DNA from: Palsa-504 sp963844625
Lineage (GTDB): Bacteria > Actinomycetota > Actinomycetes > Streptosporangiales > Streptosporangiaceae
Length of the DNA stretch: 64,000 nt
Direction: 5' to 3'
Assembly (NCBI GenBank): GCA_963844625.1
Contig: CAWJPF010000018.1
Location: 186,001-250,000 of the forward strand
This document shows positions 7,963 to 17,018 of this stretch, one piece after another; the first letter of the stretch is position 1, and every line of letters begins with the position of its first letter. The translations under genes and the position numbers were made by a program. The notes under the pieces are model-generated. The model was not told the origin of the DNA, ran no database searches, and worked only from the letters and a program-made list of their open reading frames with translations.

Positions 7963-9288
7963 ATGGTCACCAGTAAGGACCTGGTTCGCGCCGACCTGGT
8001 GCGGGGCGGGCCAGCCGGCACCGGCTCGGCCGGCACCGGCTCGCGGATGACGCCGCAGGACGCTGGGAGCCCGCGCAGACGCGGGCTGCTCCTGCTGTTC
8101 CTCGGCTCGATCATTGTGTCGTTCCTCGCCGCCTCGGCCGCCCCCACGCCGCTGTACGCGGTGTACGCCGCGCGCTGGGGGTTCTCGCCACTGACCACGA
8201 CGGTGGTGTTCGGCGTCTACGCACTGGCGGTGCTGGCTACCCTCCTGACGTTCGGCCGGCTATCGGACCACATCGGCCGGCGACCGGTCCTGCTGACCGG
8301 CCTCGTCCTGCAGGCGGTGGCCATAGTGCTCTTCACGACTGCCTCCGGAGTCGGGACGCTGCTGGCCGCCAGGGTGGTGCAAGGGCTGGCCACCGGATCA
8401 TCGCTGGGCGCCATCGGGGCCGGGCTGCTCGATCTCGACCGGCGCCGCGGAGCGCTGGCCAACTCGTTCGCGCCCGGCGTCGGCACGGCCTCGGGCGCGC
8501 TTATCTCGGCCCTCGCGGTCCAGTTCCTCCCCGCCCCGACGCACCTGATCTACCTGGTCCTGCTCGGCGTGTTCGGGATCCAGGCCGTAGGCGTCCTCGT
8601 CATGCGGGAGACCGCCGCGCGCCGGCCAGGGGCCCTGCGGAGCCTGATCCCCGAGATCAGGCTGCCGAAGGCGACGCGCAGCGAGATCGCCATCGCCGCG
8701 CCGGTACTCTTCGCCGTGTGGGCGCTGGCGGGCTTCTACGCATCGCTCGGCCCCGCGCTCGCCGCCACCTTGCTGCACTCGTCATCGGTGGTGTACGGCG
8801 GGCTGAGCCTGTTCATCTTGGCCGGGGTCGCGGCGGTGTCGGTGCTGGCCTTCAACAGCACCGAACCGCGCCCGGCCCTTTACATGAGCATCGGGGCGCT
8901 CGTCGCGGGCGTCGCGGTAACGCTGGCGGCCACGGCGACGGACTCGGTGGCGGGCTTCTTCATCGGAACCGTTATCGCGGGCGTCGGCTTCGGCGGCGGC
9001 TTCCAGGGCGCCATCCGGCTCGTCCTGCCGCTGGTACGCGAGCAGGAGCGGGCCGGGGTCCTTTCTGTGCTCTACATCGTCTCCTACCTCGGCCTGGGGG
9101 TGCCCGCCGTTATCGCGGGCGTCCTGGTCACCGAGGTCAACAGCCTGCTGGCGACGGCGCAGGAGTACGGAACCGCCGTAGTCGTGCTGGCCATCGTGGC
9201 GCTGGGCGGCCTGCTGCTGCACCGTCCCCAGAAGGCCGCGGCCGGGCCCGCATGCGCCATCGCCGGAACAAGCCGGTCCGCGACCTAG
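7963..9288 (+). CDS. MFS transporter (drug/metabolite exporter type)
   Basis: 441 residues with about 12 hydrophobic segments and the MFS loop 2-3 motif GRLSDHIGRRPV. The ATG at 7963 has a good AAGGAG site 7 bp upstream. The N-terminal 40 residues are a Gly/Arg-rich cytoplasmic extension, and about 20 residues at the C-terminus are also polar. Likely an efflux pump in the cytoplasmic membrane. Its position opposite a GlxA-type regulator suggests ligand-controlled expression. Substrate unknown. Confidence 0.85.
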   Translation: MVTSKDLVRADLVRGGPAGTGSAGTGSRMTPQDAGSPRRRGLLLLFLGSIIVSFLAASAAPTPLYAVYAARWGFSPLTTTVVFGVYALAVLATLLTFGRLSDHIGRRPVLLTGLVLQAVAIVLFTTASGVGTLLAARVVQGLATGSSLGAIGAGLLDLDRRRGALANSFAPGVGTASGALISALAVQFLPAPTHLIYLVLLGVFGIQAVGVLVMRETAARRPGALRSLIPEIRLPKATRSEIAIAAPVLFAVWALAGFYASLGPALAATLLHSSSVVYGGLSLFILAGVAAVSVLAFNSTEPRPALYMSIGALVAGVAVTLAATATDSVAGFFIGTVIAGVGFGGGFQGAIRLVLPLVREQERAGVLSVLYIVSYLGLGVPAVIAGVLVTEVNSLLATAQEYGTAVVVLAIVALGGLLLHRPQKAAAGPACAIAGTSRSAT

Positions 9289-9474
9289 AACGCGTCGCCG
9301 CGCGGGTCGGGCCCGCCAGACCGCGCAAAGCTGGGGAACCCGGCAGGCAAATCTGGGGAATCGTTCCCGATCCTGGGCGCCATCGTGCCGCCGTACTGTC
9401 GCGGTGAAGCCACTGCAGCGATCGGGCTCGTCGGAAGGCGCGGCCCGACCGCATCCCTAGGAGGGGAGATTCAA

Positions 9475-9780
9475 ATGAGCATCAGCAAGCATCTGCGCCG
9501 CTTCGGCGCCGTGCTGGCGGGCCTGGGCGTCGCGATGACGGCGCTGGCGGGTGCCGCGCATGCATCGACGACAATGATCCCGGTGCCGGGCTACGGCGGG
9601 CCGGGTGGAGGCGCGGCTAGCGTTCCGTCACCGGTCATCCACACGGTCGTGGTGGGCGGCATGCCCGGTTGGCAGATTGCCCTGATCGCGGTCGGCGCCG
9701 CGATCATCGCGGCCAGCATGGCGGTGCTGCTCGAGCGGACGCGTTCGGCTCGGCTGCGGCTGACCGCCATGCCCGCCTGA
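9475..9780 (+). CDS. Small secreted or membrane-anchored protein, function unknown
   Basis: 101 residues from the ATG at 9475, which follows a GAGGGGAG ribosome site. The N-terminus is a signal peptide ending near AGAAHA. A Gly/Pro-rich extracellular segment of about 40 residues follows, then one membrane helix (WQIALIAVGAAIIAASMAVLL) and a short basic cytoplasmic tail. A small type I membrane protein is the best description, and no family is recognised. It ends at a perfect terminator hairpin. Confidence 0.6.
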   Translation: MSISKHLRRFGAVLAGLGVAMTALAGAAHASTTMIPVPGYGGPGGGAASVPSPVIHTVVVGGMPGWQIALIAVGAAIIAASMAVLLERTRSARLRLTAMPA

Positions 9781-9807
9781 TCCTTGGTCGGCGGATCGGG
9801 CTTCCGT

Positions 9808-9836
9808 GGGGCCTGAGCGGTGCGGGCTCAGGCCCC
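9808..9836. terminator. Bidirectional hairpin between convergent genes
   Basis: An 11-bp perfect stem (GGGGCCTGAGC with its complement) and a 7-nt loop sit between the stop at 9780 and the stop of the minus-strand carboxypeptidase at 9828, overlapping the latter. There is no long T run, as is usual in high-GC actinobacteria. Confidence 0.7.
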
Positions 9837-10754
9837 TGGGAGACCGAAGGCCCAGTTCAGGAGGCGGGTCGCGTCGGCTGCGTCGGGAGTGGTGATGGAG
9901 CCGGGGCCGTCCAGGGTGACCCCGATGAGGGAATAGCCGTTCCGGCTAGCCTCGAACAGCAGGCACTGCCCGGCGGCCCCGGTATATCCGGGCTTGATCC
10001 CGATCGCGCCCGGGTAGCGGCCGAGCAGCGGGTTGATGTTCTGCCAGCGGTAGGCGTGATGTCCGGATCCAGCGGCGAGCCGGTAGCTGCGCTGGTCCAC
10101 GATCGAGCGGAAGAGCGCGGACCTCATCGCGAAGCGGCCGAGGGTGAGCAAGTTCGCGGCGGTGGAGTAGTTCGAGTACGGCGTCGGCCAGGGCAGGCCG
10201 TCGAAGTTGCTGAAATGGGTCCGGCTCATGCCCATCAGCTTTGCGGTGGCATTCATCTTGGTGATGAACGCCGGGATCCCCGGACCGTAGACCTCGGCCA
10301 GGGCGTAGGCGGCATCGGCGCCTGAGGGCAGCAGCAGCGCGTAGAGAAGCTCGCCGGCGGTGAGCTTGTCTCCCGGCCGCAGGCCGGCGTTGCTGGCGTC
10401 GTACTTCTTCACGTACGCGACCACGGCGGACGGGATGGTGATCTTCCGGCTCAGGTCCCCCGCCCTGATCACGACGAGCGCGGTCATCACTTTGGTGATG
10501 CTGGCCATCGGGCGCTCGGTGTTCAGGCCGCGGCTCCACAGCAGCCGGCCGGTGGCGGCGACCTCGATCGCGGCCGCCTTCGCGCGTACTCCGCTCGGAC
10601 CTGCTGCGGAAGGGCGGGCTCCGGCGGAGCTGGCCGCCGACCGGACGACGCTCGCCACCGATGCCGGCGCGGCGACGGTTAGCGCCATGGACGCAGCGAG
10701 GACCGAGCCGGCCAGGAGTCCGGTCACCCGGGCCGTCAGGTGAACACGCGCCAC
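9828..10754 (-). CDS. D-alanyl-D-alanine carboxypeptidase, S11 family (penicillin-binding protein)
   Basis: About 308 residues, exported by an N-terminal signal peptide. The GTG at 10754 is preferred because GGGGGTG lies 6 bp upstream; longer starts give an improbable leader. The active-site SxxK is SITK (MASITKVMTALV). The second motif is SGA (LLPSGADAAYAL) instead of the classical SxN. The third is KPG (IGIKPGYTGAAG) instead of KTG. It would trim pentapeptides of peptidoglycan outside the membrane, if active. Convergent with the small membrane protein gene. Confidence 0.85.
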   Translation of the reverse strand: MARVHLTARVTGLLAGSVLAASMALTVAAPASVASVVRSAASSAGARPSAAGPSGVRAKAAAIEVAATGRLLWSRGLNTERPMASITKVMTALVVIRAGDLSRKITIPSAVVAYVKKYDASNAGLRPGDKLTAGELLYALLLPSGADAAYALAEVYGPGIPAFITKMNATAKLMGMSRTHFSNFDGLPWPTPYSNYSTAANLLTLGRFAMRSALFRSIVDQRSYRLAAGSGHHAYRWQNINPLLGRYPGAIGIKPGYTGAAGQCLLFEASRNGYSLIGVTLDGPGSITTPDAADATRLLNWAFGLPGA

Positions 10755-10877
10755 AGTGGACACCCCCGAACAGTAGCGGCCAGACAACAGCCGCCAGCTT
10801 CCCAGGTGTGGCACATCATGGCAACCGCGTTGACGAGAAACCCGATATCGGAGATCGGCGCGGCGGACGCCGGCTGG

Positions 10878-11921
10878 CTAGTCCCTCGGCCACGCGAAGA
10901 CCGGGCCGCGGGCCCGGAGAGTGACCGGTGAGCCGACCGGCAGGTAAGGGCAGCCGGTCATCCGAACGACGATCGTCCGGTCGGCGTCATGCTCGGGCCG
11001 GACGTGCACGACGGCGTCGTGTCCGTGGTATCCGAATGACGTCACCCGGCCCGGCACTCCGTCCGCGCTGGGCTCAAGCTCGATCTGCTCGGGCCTGACC
11101 AGGACCGTGACCTGGCTGGCGCCCGCGGGAATGGTCACGGTCGCGTCCAGCGGAAGGTGGCCGAGGAGCGTCTTCACGACACCGTCGCTAAGGACCCCCT
11201 CGAGCAGGTTCGCTTCGCCGATGAAGCTGGCTAGCTCCGGATCGGCCGGCCGACGGTAGAGGTCTTCTGGTGCCGCGCACTGCGCGATCTTCCCGTCCCG
11301 GAGCGCCGCGACCCGATCGGCGACCGACAGCGCCTCGTCCTGGTCATGCGTCACGAGTATCGCCGTGGTCCCGCCGCGGCGGAAGATCTCCTGGACGTCG
11401 GCGCGGACGCTGGCCCGCAGGTGAGCGTCCAGCGAGGCGAACGGCTCGTCGAGCAGCACCACCGCGGGGTCGATGGCCAGGGCCCGGGCCAGCGCGACCC
11501 GCTGCTGCTGGCCGCCGGAAAGCTGATGCGGATACCGCTTGCCGAACCCGCCCAGGCCCACCGTCTCCAGCATGCTGGCGACCTTGCCGCCCCGCCGCTC
11601 CCGGGCGGCGAGCCCGAACCCGACATTGGCCTCGACGGTCAGGTGCGGGAACAGGCTGCCTTCCTGCGGGACGTAACCGATGCGGCGCCGTTCCGGCGCG
11701 GCGTGCACGCTAGGGCCGTCGACCACGACATCGCCGATCATGATCGTGCCGGCGTCGGCCCGGTCGAAGCCGGCCAGCAGCCGCAGCAGCGTGGTCTTCC
11801 CGCTGCCTGACGGCCCCAGGATCGCCGTCAGGGACCCGGCCGGTACCTCCAGGTCCACGCCGGTCAGGACCGGGTGGGTGCCGAAGGCCTTATGCAGACC
11901 GGTAACCGCGACTTGCCGCAT
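10878..11921 (-). CDS. ABC transporter ATPase, iron(III)/thiamine-type (FbpC-like)
   Basis: 347 residues from the ATG at 11921. The start is set by a GAGGATGAGGG site and the first conserved residues, and lies 5 bp after the permease stop. Walker A is GPSGSGKTT, the signature LSGGQQQR, and Walker B VVLLDEPFASLD. The H-loop is in LVTHDQDEA. A C-terminal TOBE-like region (residues about 235-347) resembles FbpC and PotA ATPases. It energises import through the neighbouring permease and binding protein. Confidence 0.9.
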   Translation of the reverse strand: MRQVAVTGLHKAFGTHPVLTGVDLEVPAGSLTAILGPSGSGKTTLLRLLAGFDRADAGTIMIGDVVVDGPSVHAAPERRRIGYVPQEGSLFPHLTVEANVGFGLAARERRGGKVASMLETVGLGGFGKRYPHQLSGGQQQRVALARALAIDPAVVLLDEPFASLDAHLRASVRADVQEIFRRGGTTAILVTHDQDEALSVADRVAALRDGKIAQCAAPEDLYRRPADPELASFIGEANLLEGVLSDGVVKTLLGHLPLDATVTIPAGASQVTVLVRPEQIELEPSADGVPGRVTSFGYHGHDAVVHVRPEHDADRTIVVRMTGCPYLPVGSPVTLRARGPVFAWPRD

Positions 11922-11925
11922 GCCC

Positions 11926-13533
11926 TCATCCTCGCGCTTGAGCCGGGCGATTGAAGAATCGGCCCAGTACATAGCTTGGCACGGCCGCGACGATGATCAT
12001 GACGAGGGCGAAGGGCGCGGCCTGGCTGTAGGAAAGGTTGGTCTCATACGACCAGAACTGAGTGGCCAGCGTCTGCGCGCCGGTCGGGATCAGCAGCAAC
12101 GTGGCGGTGAGCTCGGTGACCACCGACAGGAAAACCAGGCAGAACGCGGCGGCCAGGCCGGGGCCGGTCAGCCGCACGGTCACCCGGAACAGCACGGCCA
12201 GCCGGCGCTGGCCCAGCGACCTGGCCACCTCGTCGAGGCTGACCGGCGCCCGGGCCAGCGATGCCTTGACCCCGACCAGCGCCAGCGGGAAGAACATGAT
12301 CGCGTAGCAGCCGATGAGCAGCGCCGACGTGCCGTAGCCGAACCCGGCCGCGTAGCGTTCGGTGAAGTAGGCCAAGGCGAAGGCGATCACCACGCCCGGC
12401 ATGCCCAGGACCAGGTAGGTGCTGCGCTCGAGCAGGTGCCGCACGCGCCCGCTGTGCCGGATGGCCAGCAGGGCTACGGGAAACGCCATGACCGTGGCCA
12501 GGGCCCCAGCAGCCACGCCGTAAAGGGCGGTATGCCCGGCGGCGTCCAGCAGGGAGACGTTAGCCCCGCCAGACAACCCTCCGGACCGGCCCGCCTGCAT
12601 CCAGTACACGGCGGCTCCCACCGGGACGCCGAGCGCGAGCAGGACAAGCGCGGCGAAGGCGGCCAGCGCTGGCCAGCGCGTCCAGCCGAGCCGCAGGGGC
12701 GGGTTGACCCGCTGGGTCATCGGGCCGGACCTGCTCACCCGGCCCCGGTCGCGGAGCATGCCTTCCCCGGCCAGCACGAGCAGGCTGAGTACCACGAGCA
12801 CCAGGGAGAGCGCGCATGAGGCGGCGAAGCTATAGCTGTTGAGCTCGGCGAAGATCTCGGTCGTGAAGGTCTGGTACCCGAGGATCTCGAACGCGCCGTA
12901 CTCCGCCAGCATGACCAGCGCGACCAGCAGGCAGCCGCCGAGGATGGCGCCCCTGGCCTGGCCGAGCGTGATCCGGACAAAGGTACGGACGCGCCCGGAG
13001 CCCAGGCTCCGGGCGACCTCCTCCTGGCCGGGATCCGCCATCCGCAGACTGGCCGCCACCGGCAGGTACACCAGCGGGTACACCGCCAGCGTCATCACGA
13101 TGACCGCCCCCAGGAACCCGTGGGCCCAGGACCACAGTGAGTTCCAGCCGAAACTCACCACGAAGTCAGGGATGGCAAGCGGCACCACCACGAGCACGGC
13201 CCAGGCCCGCCGGCCCGGCAGGTCGGTCCGCTCGATGCACCACGCGGCGGCGGTTCCGATGACCGCGCACGCCAGGGTGACCACGACGGTGAGCCGCACG
13301 GTGTTCCAGAGCAGCGTGCGGGTCAGCGGCCGGAAGATGAGGTGCGCCACTTCTGCCGCCCCGGCGCCCTGGGCCTCGATCAGCAGGAACACCAGCGGCA
13401 GCGCGAGGACCGCCGCCACCAGCGCGCTGATCGTGAACAAGGCGACCGGCCGGCGGGCACGCCGGGGGCGGACCGTGCCCTTCTCATCCCGGCTCCCGGC
13501 GCGGCCATCAGGCAGCGTCGCGGTGGCGGCCAT
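11926..13533 (-). CDS. ABC transporter permease with two fused domains, FbpB-like (iron type)
   Basis: 535 residues with about 12 membrane spans forming two copies of the binding-protein-dependent permease domain in one chain, as in FbpB and ThiP. Each half carries an EAA-type loop that contacts the ATPase: EEVARSLGSGRVRTFVRITL and DEVARSLGQRRLAVLFRV. It lies between the binding-protein gene (28-bp gap) and the ATPase gene (4-bp gap), so the three are one operon read leftward. Confidence 0.9.
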   Translation of the reverse strand: MAATATLPDGRAGSRDEKGTVRPRRARRPVALFTISALVAAVLALPLVFLLIEAQGAGAAEVAHLIFRPLTRTLLWNTVRLTVVVTLACAVIGTAAAWCIERTDLPGRRAWAVLVVVPLAIPDFVVSFGWNSLWSWAHGFLGAVIVMTLAVYPLVYLPVAASLRMADPGQEEVARSLGSGRVRTFVRITLGQARGAILGGCLLVALVMLAEYGAFEILGYQTFTTEIFAELNSYSFAASCALSLVLVVLSLLVLAGEGMLRDRGRVSRSGPMTQRVNPPLRLGWTRWPALAAFAALVLLALGVPVGAAVYWMQAGRSGGLSGGANVSLLDAAGHTALYGVAAGALATVMAFPVALLAIRHSGRVRHLLERSTYLVLGMPGVVIAFALAYFTERYAAGFGYGTSALLIGCYAIMFFPLALVGVKASLARAPVSLDEVARSLGQRRLAVLFRVTVRLTGPGLAAAFCLVFLSVVTELTATLLLIPTGAQTLATQFWSYETNLSYSQAAPFALVMIIVAAVPSYVLGRFFNRPAQARG

Positions 13534-13561
13534 CAGCGGTCCCTATCGTCCGCCGGGCGGC

Positions 13562-14611
13562 TCACAGCAGGCCCGCCTGGCGCAGCAGGGCGATCGCCGC
13601 CGAGCCGTCGCCGAGATCGGCGATCGTGATCGAGTTCGGCTGAAGCTCGTCGAACGGCGTCTCCGGCGCCAACGTGGTCACCCCGGATCCGAGCGGGTAC
13701 TCGTAGCTCTGCTCGTTGCCTGACGCACGCGCGATGATCTCCTGTCCTTGCTTGCTGACCAGGAAAGCGAGGAACTTCTGCGCCGCCGCCTGGTGCTTGC
13801 TCGACTTCAGCACCGCTGCCCCGGAGACGTCAATCACGTATCCAGGGTCATGCGCGGCGAAATGGGTGATCTGCGAGTGCATCGCCGACGCGCCGATCTC
13901 CGCCTGGAGCCGGTACCAGTAGTACTCGTTGATGACGCCGAAGGCGACCTGGCCGCGGTTCACCTCATTGGTGATCGTCTCGTTGTCCGGGACGAGGTGG
14001 CTCGCGGCGTTCGATTTGACGCCCTCAAGCCAGCTGAGCGTGGCCGCCTGGCCATGGGCCTTCAGCACCGAGGTGACGATCGGCTGGAAGTCGGTCTCCC
14101 CGGCGGCGAGGGCGAACTTGCCCTTGTATTTCGGGTCGGCGAGTTGCATCACGCTGGTGGGAAGCTGGCTCTTGGCGATCAGCGACGGGTTGTAGACGAG
14201 CACGCTGACCCGCGCGGAAACCCCCACCCAGTCCCCGGCCGGTGAGTTGTACTTGGCCGTGGCCGCCGAGAGCGTGGCCCGGTCCACCGGGGACAGCAAG
14301 CCCTTCTCCTGCAGGAACTCCAGCGGCGGCGAGTTTTCTGTGTAAAAGGCATCGGCCGGTGAGTGGGCCCCCTGAACGGCAATCAGGTTAGCAAGCGTGT
14401 CCTCGTCGTCACTGCGGACGTTAACGGTAATCCCGGTCTGCTTCTCGAACGCGCTCACCAGCCCGTTGACGGTCTGTTCGTGCTGGCCGCTGTAGAGGGT
14501 GATCGACTGGCCAGACGGATCGGACGACCCTGACCCGCAGCCCGTGAGCACGCCGGCCGCGAGCGCCCCGCAGGCCACCGCGGCTGCTATGGTGGCTCGC
14601 CAGCCGATCAC
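13562..14611 (-). CDS. Iron-type extracellular solute-binding lipoprotein (FbpA-like)
   Basis: 349 residues from a GTG start. A lipoprotein signal peptide ends at the lipobox LTGC (ACGALAAGVLTGCGSGS), so the protein is anchored to the outer face of the membrane. The mature part is a type 2 periplasmic-binding fold with the start ITLYSGQHEQTVNGLVSAFE typical of ferric-ion binders. A Tyr pair INEYYWYRL is in the place of the iron-ligand tyrosines of FbpA. First gene of the importer operon. Its upstream region is interrupted by a TnpB relic. Confidence 0.88.
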   Translation of the reverse strand: MIGWRATIAAAVACGALAAGVLTGCGSGSSDPSGQSITLYSGQHEQTVNGLVSAFEKQTGITVNVRSDDEDTLANLIAVQGAHSPADAFYTENSPPLEFLQEKGLLSPVDRATLSAATAKYNSPAGDWVGVSARVSVLVYNPSLIAKSQLPTSVMQLADPKYKGKFALAAGETDFQPIVTSVLKAHGQAATLSWLEGVKSNAASHLVPDNETITNEVNRGQVAFGVINEYYWYRLQAEIGASAMHSQITHFAAHDPGYVIDVSGAAVLKSSKHQAAAQKFLAFLVSKQGQEIIARASGNEQSYEYPLGSGVTTLAPETPFDELQPNSITIADLGDGSAAIALLRQAGLL

Positions 14612-14686
14612 GCGGCGGCGCCTAGGCGGGTCCCGCTGGTCACGGCATGCCCGGCGAGACGGCTCGAGTCCACTGTCTTTGTGTTG

Positions 14687-15491
14687 GTCATCAGAATCGC
14701 GGCGTGGAGACCCCGGCCTTCAGGCCAGGACGGAAACGCCGCATCACCTCCCCGGAAATGTCAGCGGCATCCGATAGTGTGTTCGTATGTCCAGGTACCG
14801 GTTGTTCCCCAACCCCGCCCGGCAAGCGGTGTTGCAGGACCACTGCGGCCACGCCCGGTACCTCTGGAACCTTGCCGTCGAGCAGCAAGCCCTGCGCGAC
14901 TTCACCCAGGCCATGACCGCGTTCCTCGACCCGGCCAACCCGGCCGGGCGGCCGTCGTGGCGCAAGGCCAGACGGCACGAGGGATTCCGCATCGTGGGGC
15001 GACGCGGGCGGCAATGGGACGTGCGCCGGGTGTCCCGAAAGGTCGGCCAGGTCTGGGTGCCCAAGGCCGGGTGGGTGAGGTTCCGCTGGTCGCGAAAGGC
15101 ACCCGGGGTGATCCCGGCCGGAATGTCCGGGCCAAGTCCGGGCTGAACCGGGGGATCTTGGGGTCGGGTTGGGGGCTGCTGGCGCGCCGGCTGGCGGACA
15201 AGGCGCCCGGGCGGGTGGAGAAGATCAAGCCGCACTACACGAGCCAGCGGTGCTCGGCGTGCGGGCAGGTGGACCGGGACTCGCGTGAGAGCCAAGCCCT
15301 CTTCCGGTGCATTGCCTGCGGTTTCGCCGGCCACGCTGATGTGAACGCGGCCATCAACATCGCGGCGGGGCACGCCGTGACTGCGCGGGGAGGCTTCCGG
15401 GATGCCGGGCCGGTGAACCGCGAACCTCATCTGCTGCTCCAATCGGCGTAGTAGCTGGAATCCCCCGCCTTCAGGCGAGGGAGGATGTCAA
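14687..15491 (+). mobile_element. Decayed IS605/IS1341-type (TnpB) element, 805 bp
   Basis: The left end begins near GTCATCAGAATCGCGGCG and carries a GGCCTTCAGGCC-type hairpin. The right end finishes GGAGGATGTCAA after a CCCCGCCTTCAGGCGAGGG hairpin. Both ends recur, inverted, at 36318-36576, which fixes the borders. There is no tnpA. The only gene is a broken tnpB. The element lies between the iron-importer operon and an iron box. Confidence 0.85.
14787..15451 (+). pseudogene. tnpB: tnpB pseudogene, core deleted and frameshifted
   Basis: The N-terminal about 110 residues of TnpB (MSRYRLFPNP, HARYLWNLAVEQ) are read from 14787 until the frame ends at 15146. The C-terminal part continues in another frame from about 15115: AKSGLNRGILGSGWG, the four-Cys zinc finger CSACGQVD...CIACGF, and the last catalytic Asp in HADVNAAINIAAG. 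About 150 residues between these parts are missing, including the first RuvC Asp and the Glu. Normal TnpB is about 370-400 residues, so no active nuclease is made. Confidence 0.85.
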
Positions 15492-15543
15492 CTACCCTTC
15501 CCTGTGGTCCGTATCGCACCAAATGACTCAGGCCGCAGACAGC

Positions 15544-15562
15544 TTAGCTTAGGCTAACCTAA
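15544..15562. promoter_or_regulatory. IdeR/DtxR iron box
   Basis: TTAGCTTAGGCTAACCTAA matches the 19-bp IdeR consensus (TTAGGTTAGGCTAACCTAA) in 18 of 19 positions. Fe(II)-IdeR would bind here and repress when iron is plentiful. It lies 20 bp upstream of the alpha/beta hydrolase start and, across the TnpB relic, faces the iron-importer operon. Confidence 0.85.
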
Positions 15563-15581
15563 CCAACCAGCCAGTACCATC

Positions 15582-16304
15582 GTGAGGCACTTGACCGTGA
15601 TGAAGACGCCCGCGTTCGTCCTGGTGCACAGCCCCCTCGTGGGCCCGCTCACCTGGGAACCTACGGCGGAAAGCCTGCGGCAGCTGGGGCATCTGGTCCT
15701 CGTGCCGTCCCTGGCCGCGGGCACGGACGGCGGGCCGCCGTACTACCGCGAGCTAGCCAGGCGGGTGACCAGCGCCGTGACCGAGGCCTGTCTGGAGAGC
15801 CCCGTGGTCATAGCCGGCCATAGCGGGGCCGGCGCGCTGCTCCCGGCGATCGCCGACGAAGTGGACGTCCACGCGGCGATCTTCGTCGATGCGATCTTGC
15901 CTCATCCCGGGCTCAGCTGGTTCGACACCGCGCCGGCGGAGTTGCGGCAGCATCTGCTGGACATAGCTCACGGAGCCCTGCTCCCCCGGTGGAACGAATG
16001 GTTTCCCGCGGACGCGCTGTCCGCCCTGCTGCCCGAGGCCGGCCTGCGGCAGCGTTTTGCGGGCGAACTGCCCGAGCTGCCCGTGCTCTACTTCGAGGAA
16101 CGCGCGCCGGAGGTACCGTCCTGGCCGCCCGCGCGATGCGCCTACGTACAGCTGAGCGAGCCCTACGAAGAGTTCGCCGACGAGGCCAGCCGGAAAGGCT
16201 GGCCCGTCCGCCGCGAGAATGCGGATCACCTGGCCATGCTCACCCGGCCCGGCCAGATGGCAGAGATCCTCGACCAGCTCGCGAAGGTGCTAAGCGGCCG
16301 GTGA
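15582..16304 (+). CDS. Alpha/beta hydrolase
   Basis: About 240 residues. The nucleophile elbow is GHSGAG (VVIAGHSGAGALLPAIAD), a later acidic strand is IFVDAIL, and the catalytic His is in ENADHLAML. The start is GTG 15582, but GTG 15597 or ATG 15600 in the same frame are also possible. The iron box 20 bp upstream suggests iron-repressed expression; a role in siderophore or heme handling is only inferred. Its 3' end overlaps that of the convergent TetR gene by 15 bp. Confidence 0.8.
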   Translation: MRHLTVMKTPAFVLVHSPLVGPLTWEPTAESLRQLGHLVLVPSLAAGTDGGPPYYRELARRVTSAVTEACLESPVVIAGHSGAGALLPAIADEVDVHAAIFVDAILPHPGLSWFDTAPAELRQHLLDIAHGALLPRWNEWFPADALSALLPEAGLRQRFAGELPELPVLYFEERAPEVPSWPPARCAYVQLSEPYEEFADEASRKGWPVRRENADHLAMLTRPGQMAEILDQLAKVLSGR

Positions 16305-16934
16305 GCCGGGCAGGAGCGCGTTGATGACCCTGGCGGCGCGCTCGGCATCGGGGTGCTCGCCGGTAATCAGGCCGAGGTAGATGTAGGACTCCATGATGCG
16401 GACCAGCACATAAGGCAAATCTTCCAGCGGAACGGCGGCGTTCAAGCGTCCGGCCAGGACCTCTTCGCGGACCAGGTCGCCGATCAGCGCGATCAGCCGG
16501 GTCTCGAAGTCAGCTGCCCTGGTTGTCAGCAGGCGCAGGGCCAGCTCGCCTTCGCGGTCAAGAAAACGCTGCATGCCCTGGTTGGCGATGACGCCGCGGA
16601 CGGTGCCGTTGATCACGGCCGCCGCCGGTGACGGGCCGTCGGCGCCGGCTCGCAGCGAACCGCCGTGCGTCTCGCGCAGGTTCCTGACCGTGGGCTCGAG
16701 CAGCGACCAGAGAACCTCGGTGAGCAGTTGCTCGCGGGATCCGACCCAGCGGTAAAGCGTCGCCCGGTCGACGTTGAGGGTACGGGCCAGCGCCTGCATG
16801 TCCACCCGGTCACCGGCGAGGAACGTCCGGCGAGCGAGACGAAAGGCGTCGAGCGCGGTCGGTCTCGCGGTCGGGGCGCCAGCGAGCTGACGACGCAGCG
16901 GCGTGTCGGGGCGGCGCGGGCTGCGGACTGCCAT
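16290..16934 (-). CDS. TetR-family regulator, QsdR-like
   Basis: 214 residues. The N-terminal HTH is at about residues 40-85 (DMQALARTLNVDRATLYRWVGSRE spans the recognition helix). The C-terminal ligand domain resembles the QsdR group. Divergent from the carboxylesterase at 17057 with a 122-bp shared promoter region that holds inverted repeats, so it probably represses the esterase and itself. Confidence 0.85.
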   Translation of the reverse strand: MAVRSPRRPDTPLRRQLAGAPTARPTALDAFRLARRTFLAGDRVDMQALARTLNVDRATLYRWVGSREQLLTEVLWSLLEPTVRNLRETHGGSLRAGADGPSPAAAVINGTVRGVIANQGMQRFLDREGELALRLLTTRAADFETRLIALIGDLVREEVLAGRLNAAVPLEDLPYVLVRIMESYIYLGLITGEHPDAERAARVINALLPGSPAA

Positions 16935-17018
16935 CCGGACTGGCTCCTGTTCCTGTGACGGCCGTTCCCCCCTCGGCCGCGGAGTGACCTTGACACGGCG
17001 GGAGGCACTGAGAGACAG

